Below are positions 23,493-31,139 of a stretch of DNA of 64,000 nucleotides, piece after piece. The DNA comes from Paenibacillus campinasensis (GTDB lineage Bacteria; Bacillota; Bacilli; Paenibacillales; Paenibacillaceae). A program made the translations under genes and the position numbers. The notes under the pieces were generated by a model that saw only the letters and a program-made list of their open reading frames with translations, was not told the origin of the DNA and made no database searches. Every line of letters starts with the position of its first letter. The stretch's first letter is position 1. Location of the stretch: NCBI RefSeq assembly GCF_002272015.1, contig NZ_NPBY01000047.1:1-64000 (forward strand), written 5' to 3'.

Positions 23493-24773
23493 GTGGAGAG
23501 GACCGCCGTATTGGAACAGAAGCAAGGGCTGCGCGAGCTGATGAAGATTCGCTCGTTCATGGTGTATGTCGCCGCTCAGACGATGACGAGATTCGGGGAT
23601 TCCGTGGATTCGATTGCTTACAGCTGGCTTGTCTACATTCTGACTGGTTCGGAGCTGCTGATGGGATCCTTGTTTGCTTTCAATTTTGTGCCTAATCTGT
23701 TATTCAGTCTGTTTACAGGAACGCTCGTCGATCGCTGGTCGAAAAGGAAGGTGCTGGCTGCGGTATATATCGGGCGGGGCGGGATGGTGGCTGTGACCGC
23801 AGCGCTGTATGCCTTGGGATGGCTTGAAGTATGGCATTTATTTGCGATCACCTTTATCATCTCCACGCTGGAGTGCTTCTCCAAGCCGGCCGAGATGTCG
23901 GTTGTGCCTAGGCTGCTGCCGAAGGAGCAGCTGCTGGCAGGCAATTCAATCTTCAGTTCCTTGAATCGAACGGCGGAGCTTGTTGGCTTATCGGCTGCCG
24001 GGGCGCTGATCGCTTTCATCGGAATATCGGGCACGATTCTGGTGGTCAGCGTCACTTTCACTGTTGCAGCGGTGACCGTGCTGACGTTGAGGGGGCTGGA
24101 CGCCCAGGATCCGGCAGCTGATGAAGAGGAGAAGGCAGGCGGGGCGGTGCAGAAGAGCAGGACCATGATCGCAGATATTAAAGAGGCGCTTGCCTTTGTG
24201 AAATCCCATTCCTTGCTGCTTGGCACCACGGCGCTGGCTGTCGTCATTAACTTCTGTGTGGCGCCGCTTAATGTGCTTCAGCCCGTCTATGTAAGAGAGT
24301 CGCTCGGAGCGGGCAGCGCGGGGATGAGCGTGCTCGGGACGGCGCTGCTGCTCGGCATGATAGCCGGCAGTCTCGGGGTCGGACAATACGGCAAACGTTA
24401 TAAAAAGAGCACGCTGATCTTTACCGGCTGTGTCCTGCTTGGCGCATGCTATGCTGCGCTCAGCATTCCGGTAATGCTGCCCGCCTATCGCCTGGAGACC
24501 GCGGCGGTGTTCATGTTCTTGCTCGGGGCTTCCGTCAGCATCCTGAACACTCCGATTTCCACCTACCTGATGGAGGTCACGCCCCGACATATGCTCGGCC
24601 GCATCGGCTCGTTGCTGGGCGTGCTCAGCACGTTGGCCATCCCGCTGGGTGGCTTTCTTACAGGGGTGGTCGCACAATATCAGACACCGCAAACGCTGTA
24701 TATGATCATGGGGCTGTTCATGTTGCTGCCGGTGATCGTTCTGGGCAGGCGGAAGAGTTTTCGGGAAATCTAG
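23493..24773 (+). CDS. MFS transporter (drug-exporter type)
   Basis: A 426-residue major facilitator protein with about 12 membrane helices and a basic inter-helix loop after helix 2 (LVDRWSKRKVLAAV near residues 78-91), the MFS motif A position. A hydrophilic stretch near residues 205-225 separates the halves. It resembles the MFS_3/enterobactin-exporter-like group seen in Bacillales, often efflux pumps. Start is GTG 23493 with an AGAGGAAG site. The promoter is packed with palindromes, and a winged-helix regulator gene follows, an arrangement typical of inducible efflux. Substrate unknown. Confidence 0.88.
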   Translation: MERTAVLEQKQGLRELMKIRSFMVYVAAQTMTRFGDSVDSIAYSWLVYILTGSELLMGSLFAFNFVPNLLFSLFTGTLVDRWSKRKVLAAVYIGRGGMVAVTAALYALGWLEVWHLFAITFIISTLECFSKPAEMSVVPRLLPKEQLLAGNSIFSSLNRTAELVGLSAAGALIAFIGISGTILVVSVTFTVAAVTVLTLRGLDAQDPAADEEEKAGGAVQKSRTMIADIKEALAFVKSHSLLLGTTALAVVINFCVAPLNVLQPVYVRESLGAGSAGMSVLGTALLLGMIAGSLGVGQYGKRYKKSTLIFTGCVLLGACYAALSIPVMLPAYRLETAAVFMFLLGASVSILNTPISTYLMEVTPRHMLGRIGSLLGVLSTLAIPLGGFLTGVVAQYQTPQTLYMIMGLFMLLPVIVLGRRKSFREI

Positions 24774-24785
24774 TATGGGGACACT

Positions 24786-24814
24786 TTGATATTTCCCCAT
24801 CCACACCCTATAAT
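24786..24814 (+). promoter_or_regulatory. sigma-A promoter of the winged-helix regulator gene
   Basis: TTGATA (24786-24791), exactly 17 bases, TATAAT (24809-24814). It rules out an upstream start for the regulator gene and shows the gene is not solely dependent on the MFS promoter. Confidence 0.75.
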
Positions 24815-24857
24815 AAGAGACGGTAACTATTTTCAATCCGGAACTGGGGTGTTCGAT

Positions 24858-25427
24858 GTGGAAACGAAAGAGCTGAGAACGCTGGAGGAAGTTAAAATAT
24901 ATTCGGATCCATATCGTCTCCAAATTTTGCAATTGATGCACAAAATGAACCGTCCGGCTACGGTGAAGGAGATTGCCGACGAGATCGGGGATGCGCCGGC
25001 CAAAGTGCATTATCATATGAAGAAGCTGGAGCGGATCGGCATGGTGTCCATGGTGTCCACCAAGGAGATTAACGGTATTATTGCGAAATATTACGAGCCG
25101 TTTGCCGGAATGGTGCAGATTAAGCATGCCACCAAGGAAGGCCATGGCGAAGAGCCGATGATCAAGGAACTGATTCGCTCGGAGACGAACAAGCTGCTGT
25201 CCACGATTTTTAATCAGAACAAGGAGCATTTCTTCAAGCAGATGGAGCAGTCCGAACCGTCGGCTGGAAATATGATAACGAGCACGCTCTACATGACGGA
25301 GGAAGAGAACAAGCAATTCGTGCTGGAGCTGGATCAGCTGATTGAGAAATACAAGAGGAAGCGCGATGAAGAAGACGTTCATGAATATGAGTTCTTTACC
25401 ACGATGGTTCAGAACAAAAGGAAATAG
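24858..25427 (+). CDS. ArsR-type winged-helix regulator
   Basis: About 189 residues. The N-terminal HTH reads YSDPYRLQILQLMHKM, then ATVKEIADEIGDAPAKVHYHMKKLERIGMV, a classic ArsR-like wHTH; the rest is a helical, charged effector or dimer domain ending FTTMVQNKRK. No Cys metal site is seen. The start is probably GTG 24858 (GGGGTG six bases before) or GTG 24849; any start upstream is inside the promoter. Adjacent to the MFS gene in the same strand; it likely represses it through the operator array at 23407-23476. Terminator follows. Confidence 0.83.
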   Translation: METKELRTLEEVKIYSDPYRLQILQLMHKMNRPATVKEIADEIGDAPAKVHYHMKKLERIGMVSMVSTKEINGIIAKYYEPFAGMVQIKHATKEGHGEEPMIKELIRSETNKLLSTIFNQNKEHFFKQMEQSEPSAGNMITSTLYMTEEENKQFVLELDQLIEKYKRKRDEEDVHEYEFFTTMVQNKRK

Positions 25428-25441
25428 CGTCATTGCAGGCA

Positions 25442-25483
25442 GAAAGCTGGCCCCCGACCGGGAGCCAGCTTTCCATTCTATTT
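25442..25483 (+). terminator. terminator after the winged-helix regulator
   Basis: Arms GAAAGCTGGC (25442-25451) and GCCAGCTTTC (25464-25473), perfect, followed by a T-rich tail ending TTTT. Confidence 0.8.
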
Positions 25484-25546
25484 TCTGCGAATCTTTCATA
25501 TTCATGTATAGAGAGGGAGAAGCTTCAATATGGGACGGAGGCGACC

Positions 25547-26101
25547 TTAATCCTTGTAATCATCGGTCCCCGGCTGTGGCGACAGTGCAGGCGAGGTGGA
25601 CGTTCCGTAATCCTGGACGGCTTCCCATGCGCCAGCATCGTCGAATTGGCCGGCATTCCGCTGGCGATTAACCCCTGCGCCCGAAGGTGGAGGCGTCATG
25701 ACCTGTTCTTCTACAGGGCGTGAGTCCTCGGAGCTGTGGCTGGATGCATGCTCGATGCAGTGAATCGTGCTCGGCAGCGCCTCCAGCCGTTCATAGGGAA
25801 TGTCCCGGCCGCACACGGCACAGGTGCCGTAGCTGCCTTCGTCCATTCGTTGGAGGGCGGTATCAATCCGATCCAGCTCTTGTGCCTGCTTGTCATGTAT
25901 GGCGAGATTGCGACTGCGTTCGAACTCCTCGGTGGCCAGGTCAGCAGGGTGATTATCGGCTGCGCTCAGTTCCCCGGTGGAATCGCGAAGAGAATCCTCG
26001 CCGGATTGCTCCGGAGACCCGATCAGCTGTTCCAGCCTTGCTTTGTCCTGAAGCAGACGCTGTTCAAGTTCGTTCAATTGCGGTTGTGTCAACGCACTCA
26101 T
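25547..26101 (-). CDS. yteA: YteA-type TraR/DksA zinc-finger protein
   Basis: A 184-residue protein. It opens with a coiled coil (QPQLNELEQRLLQDKARLEQL) and has a DksA-type region LDRIDTALQRMDEGSYGTCAVCGRDIPYERLEALP with CxxC near 97-100. The later cysteine of the C4 site is in HCIEH. This fits the YteA family of sporulation-associated DksA/TraR-like proteins in Bacillales. The tail is hydrophilic and ends in DDYKD. Ribosome site AAAGGAG nine bases before ATG. Monocistronic. Role in sporulation is by family association. Confidence 0.87.
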   Translation of the reverse strand: MSALTQPQLNELEQRLLQDKARLEQLIGSPEQSGEDSLRDSTGELSAADNHPADLATEEFERSRNLAIHDKQAQELDRIDTALQRMDEGSYGTCAVCGRDIPYERLEALPSTIHCIEHASSHSSEDSRPVEEQVMTPPPSGAGVNRQRNAGQFDDAGAWEAVQDYGTSTSPALSPQPGTDDYKD

Positions 26102-26301
26102 CGTGAGTCTCTCCTTTCGAGTCGTTCTATGTTTTGCATTACCCGCATGGACGGGACGGCAATCAGTCTTTCGGAAGGACAGGGAGGTGTTTTTGGAACT
26201 TTCTCTAAAAAAGCCCTGGGGTGGTTTTATTCTAAGACCCGGATATGATATAAAAAAGGTAGCAAGTTACTGGCTGCATCAACGGATGGAGGTAAATCGC
26301 A
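26102..26301. other. divergent promoter region, yteA and DivIVA-like genes
   Basis: A 200-base region between divergently transcribed genes; no gene and no convincing hairpin. TATGATATAAAA near 26245 could hold the plus-strand -10. Confidence 0.35.
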
Positions 26302-26679
26302 ATGGATGAGCATATGAAACGCCGATTAGACAAGCAGAAGAAACTTTTTCGGCAGCTGGGTATTCAATTGGATGCTTTGTCAATCCATGAGAAGGAATTT
26401 TCAACCAAGCTTCGCGGCTACGATCAGGAAGAGGTCGATACCTTTCTGGACGATGTGATAAAAGATTACGAGCGTTTTTACGCCACAATTTCCGACTTGA
26501 TGGATAAATGGCAGGAGCAGCAGATCATCATCCGGGATTTGAAGGCCGGCATCAAGCCTGAGCCTGAACGGCCGACCCTGGACCCGCTCAAGCTGGAGGA
26601 GACGGTGGCCAGACTTGAAGCGGACCTGAAGCTTTTGAAGAAGCAGATTCGCCCGGAAGAGAAGTTCTTTATCGAGTGA
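26302..26679 (+). CDS. DivIVA/GpsB-domain protein
   Basis: A 125-residue coiled-coil protein. The DivIVA-type N-terminal motif is clear at about residues 28-52: IHEKEFSTKLRGYDQEEVD followed by FLDDVIKDYERF. It has a basic N-terminal 25-residue extension that ordinary GpsB lacks. The C-terminal half is a second coiled coil (KLEETVARLEADLKLLKKQI). DivIVA/GpsB proteins bind curved membrane and organise peptidoglycan synthesis at septa and poles. The gene ends 26 bases before a bidirectional terminator. Assignment to GpsB rather than DivIVA is uncertain. Confidence 0.85.
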   Translation: MDEHMKRRLDKQKKLFRQLGIQLDALSIHEKEFSTKLRGYDQEEVDTFLDDVIKDYERFYATISDLMDKWQEQQIIIRDLKAGIKPEPERPTLDPLKLEETVARLEADLKLLKKQIRPEEKFFIE

Positions 26680-26705
26680 ACTACATAGATTTGATGCTGC
26701 AGAAC

Positions 26706-26748
26706 AAAAACCACGATGCAACGCGTTTAACGGTTGATCGTGGTTTTT
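26706..26748. terminator. bidirectional terminator, DivIVA-like and cupin genes
   Basis: AAAAACCACGAT (26706-26717) pairs with ATCGTGGTTTTT (26737-26748). A-tract and T-tract at the ends serve both directions. The stop codon of the cupin gene (26727-26729) lies in the loop. Confidence 0.85.
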
Positions 26749-27245
26749 CGTTGGTTGGCCAGCCACGGCGGGGATGGGGAGACAGCGTTCTGCCCGGATT
26801 TAAGCTGAGTTGTCTGATTCGCCGCCTGATTCGCCGCCTGTTCCATCACCGGATAAATTTCGCCTGAACGCCACGGCAGCAGCTCTTGTTGATGAGGCCT
26901 GTCCTGATTGTAGATCAGAAGGAGTTTCGTGCTCGGGGTTAGCGGTGTCAGCCAGTGGTACCATCCCGGTGGCGCATACGCGGCTTGACCCGGCTGCAGC
27001 AGGTAGATATGCGGGTTCTGCGCGGAAGGATCGGCAAGCGCGTAGCTTATTTCTCCGGATAAAAGGTAGCATAGCTCCCCGGCATCCGGGTGGCTATGGG
27101 GTGGAAGATGACCGCCGGGCTCCAGATGAACCTCGCTCACACATATCGATTCCATATGTGGAAGCTGCCCCGAGGAGAGATGGGCATAGCCTCTGCCCCG
27201 AAGGCTGCTGGCCTGGCTTCGTAGATCATAGCGATGTCTTGTCAT
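26727..27245 (-). CDS. cupin-domain protein
   Basis: A 172-residue single-domain cupin. Motif 1 is HSHPDAGELCYLLSG, motif 2 YAPPGWYHW, with metal-type His and Glu ligands. The tail after residue about 130 is low-complexity with a duplicated AANQ unit (EQAANQAANQ), matching a short direct repeat in the DNA. ATG 27245 is preferred because AAGAAGGAG lies upstream, although the 12-base spacing is long; TTG 27272 lacks a ribosome site. Metal-dependent sugar or small-molecule enzyme or sensor; specific activity cannot be told. Confidence 0.8.
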   Translation of the reverse strand: MTRHRYDLRSQASSLRGRGYAHLSSGQLPHMESICVSEVHLEPGGHLPPHSHPDAGELCYLLSGEISYALADPSAQNPHIYLLQPGQAAYAPPGWYHWLTPLTPSTKLLLIYNQDRPHQQELLPWRSGEIYPVMEQAANQAANQTTQLKSGQNAVSPSPPWLANQRKTTINR

Positions 27246-27433
27246 CGTTATCCAGGACTCCTTCTTTGCCAATAATAGATGAAGAGGGATTATTCTATCT
27301 TATTCCAGGTCCGTTCCAGGTAGAATCGCTTTGAGCCCATATTACAGGCCGGGTTGTTGACGATAGGAAGCATCGGCATGAAGGTGCATGTCCGGATAGA
27401 TGTAATGGACGGGCACGGGAAAAAGATCGAACA

Positions 27434-27462
27434 TTGACGAAATCCGTGCAATTGTTTATGAT
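27434..27462 (+). promoter_or_regulatory. glcT promoter
   Basis: TTGACG (27434-27439), 17-base spacer, TATGAT (27457-27462). Transcription would start about 27469, just before the RAT element at 27481. Confidence 0.7.
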
Positions 27463-27480
27463 GGCAATATCTATTTATAT

Positions 27481-27551
27481 GGCGTGTTACCTTTACAGGG
27501 CATGAGCCAAGAAGAGATTCCCGTTAGCGGGTGTCTTATTCTTGGCTTTTT
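27481..27551 (+). promoter_or_regulatory. RAT antiterminator / terminator switch upstream of glcT
   Basis: A 28-base ribonucleic antiterminator (RAT) element at 27481-27508 begins GGCGTGTTACC and ends GGGCATGAGCC. Its last bases are shared with the 5' arm AGCCAAGAA (27505-27513) of a terminator whose 3' arm TTCTTGGCT is at 27539-27547, with an inner CCCG-TTAG-CGGG hairpin and a T-run. Binding of a GlcT/LicT-type protein to the RAT would block the terminator. Placement upstream of glcT itself predicts positive autoregulation. Confidence 0.85.
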
Positions 27552-27631
27552 GTTGTGGATTCCCTGAAATGATCCTTGTCCATAAGGTTATGGCATTATC
27601 CAGGCATACTATACAGGAAAGGGGGAAGAAC

Positions 27632-28519
27632 ATGCGCGGAGACGAGACATATACAGTGGTACGGATCATAGGCAATAATGTGGTGATGGTGCACGGCGGA
27701 GCGAAAGCTTCGGAGTATGTCATACTTGGCAAGGGCATCGGCTTTGGAACAAAAATCGGCGATGAGGTGTCTTTGGATGACTCCCGCGTAGAGAAGCTTT
27801 TCAAGCTGGAGGATCGGGACCAATTGAATCAGTTCCATGATCTGCTTGAGGAGTTCGACCCCCTGGTCATGGAGGTTGCGGACAGCATCATTAACAGCAT
27901 TTCTCAGGAATTTCCGGGCACGCTAAATAACAAGGTGTATCTGGCCCTTCCAAGCCATATCCAGTTTACCGTATTTCGTATTCGCAAAGGCATGGACATT
28001 ATCAATCCTTTTCTTGAGGAAACCCGAATCAGCTTCCCCAAGGAGTACGACATTGCCGCCAGAGCGGCCGCAATGATCGAAGAAGCGTTTCACATCGAGG
28101 TTCCGGAGGATGAAGTCGGTTTTTTGACCTACCATGTCTATTCGGCTGTCAGCCATGTGCCGGTCGGACAGCTTGTCAAAGCCTCAAACCTTGTCAGCCG
28201 CCTCGTCGATACGATTGAGCAGGAGCGGAAGATCGAGTTCAACCGGAGCAGTATGGATTATGTCCGGCTGCTGACGCATTTGCGTTTCTCGGTGGACCGG
28301 ATCATGAACCAGACAATGGATGTTGACAATCCGTTTGCCGATCAGATTCGCAGCAGATTTAAGAAGGAATATGCACTGGCCAAGCGTCTGGGTACTTATA
28401 TGAAGCAAGACTTGAACCGGGAAGTTCCGGAATCAGAGATCTGCTTTCTGGCGATGCATCTGTATCGCTTGTTTCAGGGAAGGAAAGCCTCTAAAGATGA
28501 CCCCAAGAAACCACATTAA
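27632..28519 (+). CDS. glcT: BglG-family transcription antiterminator GlcT
   Basis: A 295-residue antiterminator: N-terminal CAT RNA-binding domain (residues 1-60, VVRIIGNNVVMVHGGAKASEYVILGKGIGF), then two PTS regulation domains (PRD1 about 65-170, PRD2 about 175-280) with conserved histidines in LTYHVYSAV, LTHLRFSVDR and LAMHLYRLF. GlcT-type proteins are inactivated by phosphorylation from the PTS when sugar is absent and, when active, bind RAT RNA to prevent termination. ATG 27632 follows AAAGGGGGAAG. Two RAT switches (27481 and 29154) are its evident targets, controlling glcT-crr and nagE. Confidence 0.92.
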   Translation: MRGDETYTVVRIIGNNVVMVHGGAKASEYVILGKGIGFGTKIGDEVSLDDSRVEKLFKLEDRDQLNQFHDLLEEFDPLVMEVADSIINSISQEFPGTLNNKVYLALPSHIQFTVFRIRKGMDIINPFLEETRISFPKEYDIAARAAAMIEEAFHIEVPEDEVGFLTYHVYSAVSHVPVGQLVKASNLVSRLVDTIEQERKIEFNRSSMDYVRLLTHLRFSVDRIMNQTMDVDNPFADQIRSRFKKEYALAKRLGTYMKQDLNREVPESEICFLAMHLYRLFQGRKASKDDPKKPH

Positions 28520-28533
28520 GGGAGGAAACCATC

Positions 28534-29034
28534 ATGTTTGGAAAATGGAAGAAGAAAAAAGCAGCTTCACCTATCGAGATCAAAGCTCCGCTGACAGGAA
28601 AGGCGGTGCCGCTGTCCGAGGTGCCTGATGAGGCTTTTGCCGCAGGACATATGGGACAGGGTATTGCGATTGAGCCGGCCGAAGGCCGGTTGGTGGCTCC
28701 TTTTGACGGGACAGTCGCGCATGTAATCAAATCCAAGCATGCTGTCATGCTCGAAGATGCACAAACGGGACTGCAGTATTTGTTCCACATCGGCATCAAC
28801 ACCGTCGGTCTGAAAGGCGAGGGCTATACAAGCCATGTCAACACAGGCGATCAGGTGAAAGCCGGTCAGGTGCTGATCGAGTTTGATATGGAGGCGATCC
28901 GAAATGCGGGCTATCCGCTCATTACTCCGATCATCGTCACCAATGCGGATGAACTGGCTTCCAAGGTGGAAGGCCAGACGGGACATGTTGCTGCCGGTCA
29001 GGATGTTGTCCTGAATGTGGAGCTTAAAGCATAG
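28534..29034 (+). CDS. crr: PTS glucose-family EIIA component
   Basis: A 166-residue free-standing EIIA of the glucose family. The phosphorylated histidine is His85 in LFHIGINTVGLKGEG; the first His of the fold is in the FDGTVAHVIKSKHAV region. It takes phosphate from HPr and passes it to the EIIB domain of a IICB permease, here most simply the one encoded 450 bases downstream, which lacks its own IIA. Starts 14 bases after glcT and is surely co-transcribed. Soluble and cytoplasmic. Confidence 0.92.
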   Translation: MFGKWKKKKAASPIEIKAPLTGKAVPLSEVPDEAFAAGHMGQGIAIEPAEGRLVAPFDGTVAHVIKSKHAVMLEDAQTGLQYLFHIGINTVGLKGEGYTSHVNTGDQVKAGQVLIEFDMEAIRNAGYPLITPIIVTNADELASKVEGQTGHVAAGQDVVLNVELKA

Positions 29035-29099
29035 AATATGCTATATAGGCTGCGCTGGTATGAGCAAGACCGTAAAAAACTAGGAGTCTATAATAAGTA

Positions 29100-29128
29100 T
29101 TGACAGCATTGACATGCTGAATTAAGCT
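29100..29128 (+). promoter_or_regulatory. nagE promoter with palindrome in the spacer
   Basis: TTGACA (29100-29105) with a 17-base spacer to TAAGCT (29123-29128), a weak -10. The spacer contains CAGCAT-TGAC-ATGCTG (29104-29119), a perfect inverted repeat, suggesting an extra DNA-level repressor besides antitermination. Confidence 0.45.
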
Positions 29129-29153
29129 TGAACACAGCATTATATCATTCATT

Positions 29154-29230
29154 GGCGTGTTACCAGTTGTGGGCATGAGCCAAGGAAAGTGGACCTGATG
29201 ACGCAGGTTTCTTTTCTTGGCTCTTTTTTT
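29154..29230 (+). promoter_or_regulatory. RAT antiterminator / terminator switch upstream of nagE
   Basis: A second RAT at 29154-29181 has the same length and ends as the glcT one (GGCGTGTTACC ... GGGCATGAGCC) but a different middle. It overlaps terminator arm GAGCCAAG (29177-29184), which pairs with CTTGGCTC (29216-29223), followed by seven Ts; an inner ACCTG/CAGGT hairpin sits at 29193-29208. GlcT is the likely binder, so sugar uptake is switched by antitermination. The remaining leader to 29482 holds no gene. Confidence 0.85.
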
Positions 29231-29481
29231 GCTGCTATTTTTCTTCCGGATCACTTCTCGCATGGCAGAATAGTTCCTGCTCCCTTGCCGGATGATAATC
29301 GTAACCGCCGGAATAATTATGAATTTTGTCCGCAACTAGCCGGGCAGCAATCAGGTAATAAACCGCTGACGATTGACGATCAGCTTGAAGTTGAGCAGCA
29401 GGCCTGCGACGGCAGGGAGACGCGTCATTTTGAAGACGGTTTTACAATAAACCATTTTAGATCAGAGAAAGGATGATTTGA

Positions 29482-30948
29482 ATGTTAGCCAAGTTACAAA
29501 GGCTGGGGAAATCGCTGATGCTTCCTGTGGCGACATTACCGGCAGCTGGGATTTTGCAAGGTTTTGGCCTCATCGATTATGAGAATGACCTTCATCTCGG
29601 GGCAGCAGTCGGTGGATTCTTGAACACGTATTTTGCTCCCTTCTTGAATGCAGGGGCAGGAGCGATATTTGGGAATTTGGCGCTTATTTTTGCAATTGGG
29701 GTAGCGATAGGATTTGCAGGGGATGCCGTAGCGGCGCTGTCAGCTCTTATTGCTTATCAGGTATTGATCAATGTGATGGATGCAGCTCCGGCTGCTTTCG
29801 GTTGGATTCCGGATGATACCAGTCTAAATATGGGGATTCTTGGCGGTATTATAGCGGGGATATGGTCAGCGTACCTGTACAAGAAATTCCATAATATCAA
29901 ACTTCCTGACTGGCTTGGCTTCTTCGCAGGTAAACGTTTTGTTCCGATCATTACAGCGGCGAGCACGATGGTGCTGGCCGTATTGATCGGCATGATCTGG
30001 AGTCCGATCCAGGAAGTGATCAGCTCATTCGGCATGTGGGTGGTCGGCCTTGGCGGCATCGGCTCATTTGTGTTTGGCGTTGCCAACCGCCTGCTGATCC
30101 CGATCGGGCTGCATCATGTTATCAATGCAATCGCCTGGTTTCAAATCGGCGACTTTACGAATGCGGCCGGTGAAGTTGTGCACGGTGACTTGCACCGCTT
30201 CTTCGCCGGAGACAAATCGGCCGGCATGTTCATGACGGGCTTCTTCCCTATCATGATGTTTGCCTTGCCAGGGGCAGCTTTGGCATTTGTCCATACCGCA
30301 AAACCGGGGAAAAAGAAAATTGTTGCCTCCATCTTTATGGGTTCGGCGCTGGCCGCGTTCCTGACAGGCATCACCGAACCGCTGGAGTTCACTTTTATGT
30401 TCGTAGCGCCGATCCTATATCTGGTGCATGCAATCTTGACAGGGGTAGCGGGTTACATTATGTACGCCTTGGATGTGAAGCTCGGCTTCGCATTTTCGGC
30501 AGGCTTGATTGACTATCTGGTCAATATGAAGCTTTCGACGAATGCCTGGCTTCTCATTCCGGTCGGTCTTGTCTTCTTCCTCGTATACTACTTCCTGTTC
30601 CGGTTCATTATCCAAATGTTCAATCTGAAAACACCGGGCCGATCTGACGACCCGAATGAATTTGAGATGGACAGCGATGCCGGGGAAGCTGGTTCAACCG
30701 CCACCGCCTCGACAGACAGCAGGGCAGCCAAAATTTTGACTCACATCGGGGGCGCTGACAACATCGAATCCGTGGATGCATGCATTACCCGCCTTCGCCT
30801 CGTTGTCAAGGACGATCAGGTTGTCAACGATGCAGCGCTGAAGCAGCTTGGCGCATCAGGGGTCATGAGACTTGGCAAAGGCGCAGTCCAGGTTGTGTTC
30901 GGTCCGCAATCCGAGTCGATCAAGGACGAGATCAAAAAAATGCTGTAG
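29482..30948 (+). CDS. nagE: PTS EIICB permease, N-acetylglucosamine/glucose type
   Basis: A 488-residue membrane protein: EIIC (about 1-390, around ten helices) fused to EIIB (about 410-488), whose phosphocysteine is Cys434 in DACITRLRL. The segments AWFQIGDFTNAAG, HGDLHRFFAGD and FNLKTPGR match NagE closely as I recall it, favouring N-acetylglucosamine over glucose. No IIA domain follows, so Crr upstream must supply phosphate. GlcT-type control usually goes with glucose permeases, so dual or glucose specificity remains possible. ATG with AGAAAGGATG upstream; terminator downstream. Confidence 0.88.
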   Translation: MLAKLQRLGKSLMLPVATLPAAGILQGFGLIDYENDLHLGAAVGGFLNTYFAPFLNAGAGAIFGNLALIFAIGVAIGFAGDAVAALSALIAYQVLINVMDAAPAAFGWIPDDTSLNMGILGGIIAGIWSAYLYKKFHNIKLPDWLGFFAGKRFVPIITAASTMVLAVLIGMIWSPIQEVISSFGMWVVGLGGIGSFVFGVANRLLIPIGLHHVINAIAWFQIGDFTNAAGEVVHGDLHRFFAGDKSAGMFMTGFFPIMMFALPGAALAFVHTAKPGKKKIVASIFMGSALAAFLTGITEPLEFTFMFVAPILYLVHAILTGVAGYIMYALDVKLGFAFSAGLIDYLVNMKLSTNAWLLIPVGLVFFLVYYFLFRFIIQMFNLKTPGRSDDPNEFEMDSDAGEAGSTATASTDSRAAKILTHIGGADNIESVDACITRLRLVVKDDQVVNDAALKQLGASGVMRLGKGAVQVVFGPQSESIKDEIKKML

Positions 30949-30964
30949 GGCAACACATGAACCG

Positions 30965-31000
30965 GCAGGGCCGGAGACGATAGTCTCCGCCCTGCTTTTT
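30965..31000 (+). terminator. terminator after nagE
   Basis: GCAGGG-c-CGGAGAC and GTCTCCG-CCCTGC pair around loop GATA (one bulged C), followed by five Ts. Confidence 0.85.
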
Positions 31001-31139
31001 ATATATACATACAAGAGAAAGACAGCGGGTTCATTTACTAATTGGCCGTTGTGTACATAATGTCGAAGCAAACCCTTCATACTAGATTCAACTGTGCACA
31101 AAATCGCTCTGTGTGTGAATCGGGTAGGGAGGACAGAAC

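Noticed and set aside
23988..25505. 505-codon open frame antisense to the MFS and regulator genes
   Set aside because: Covers two real genes and the perfect promoter and terminator between them; composition is typical of antisense translation.
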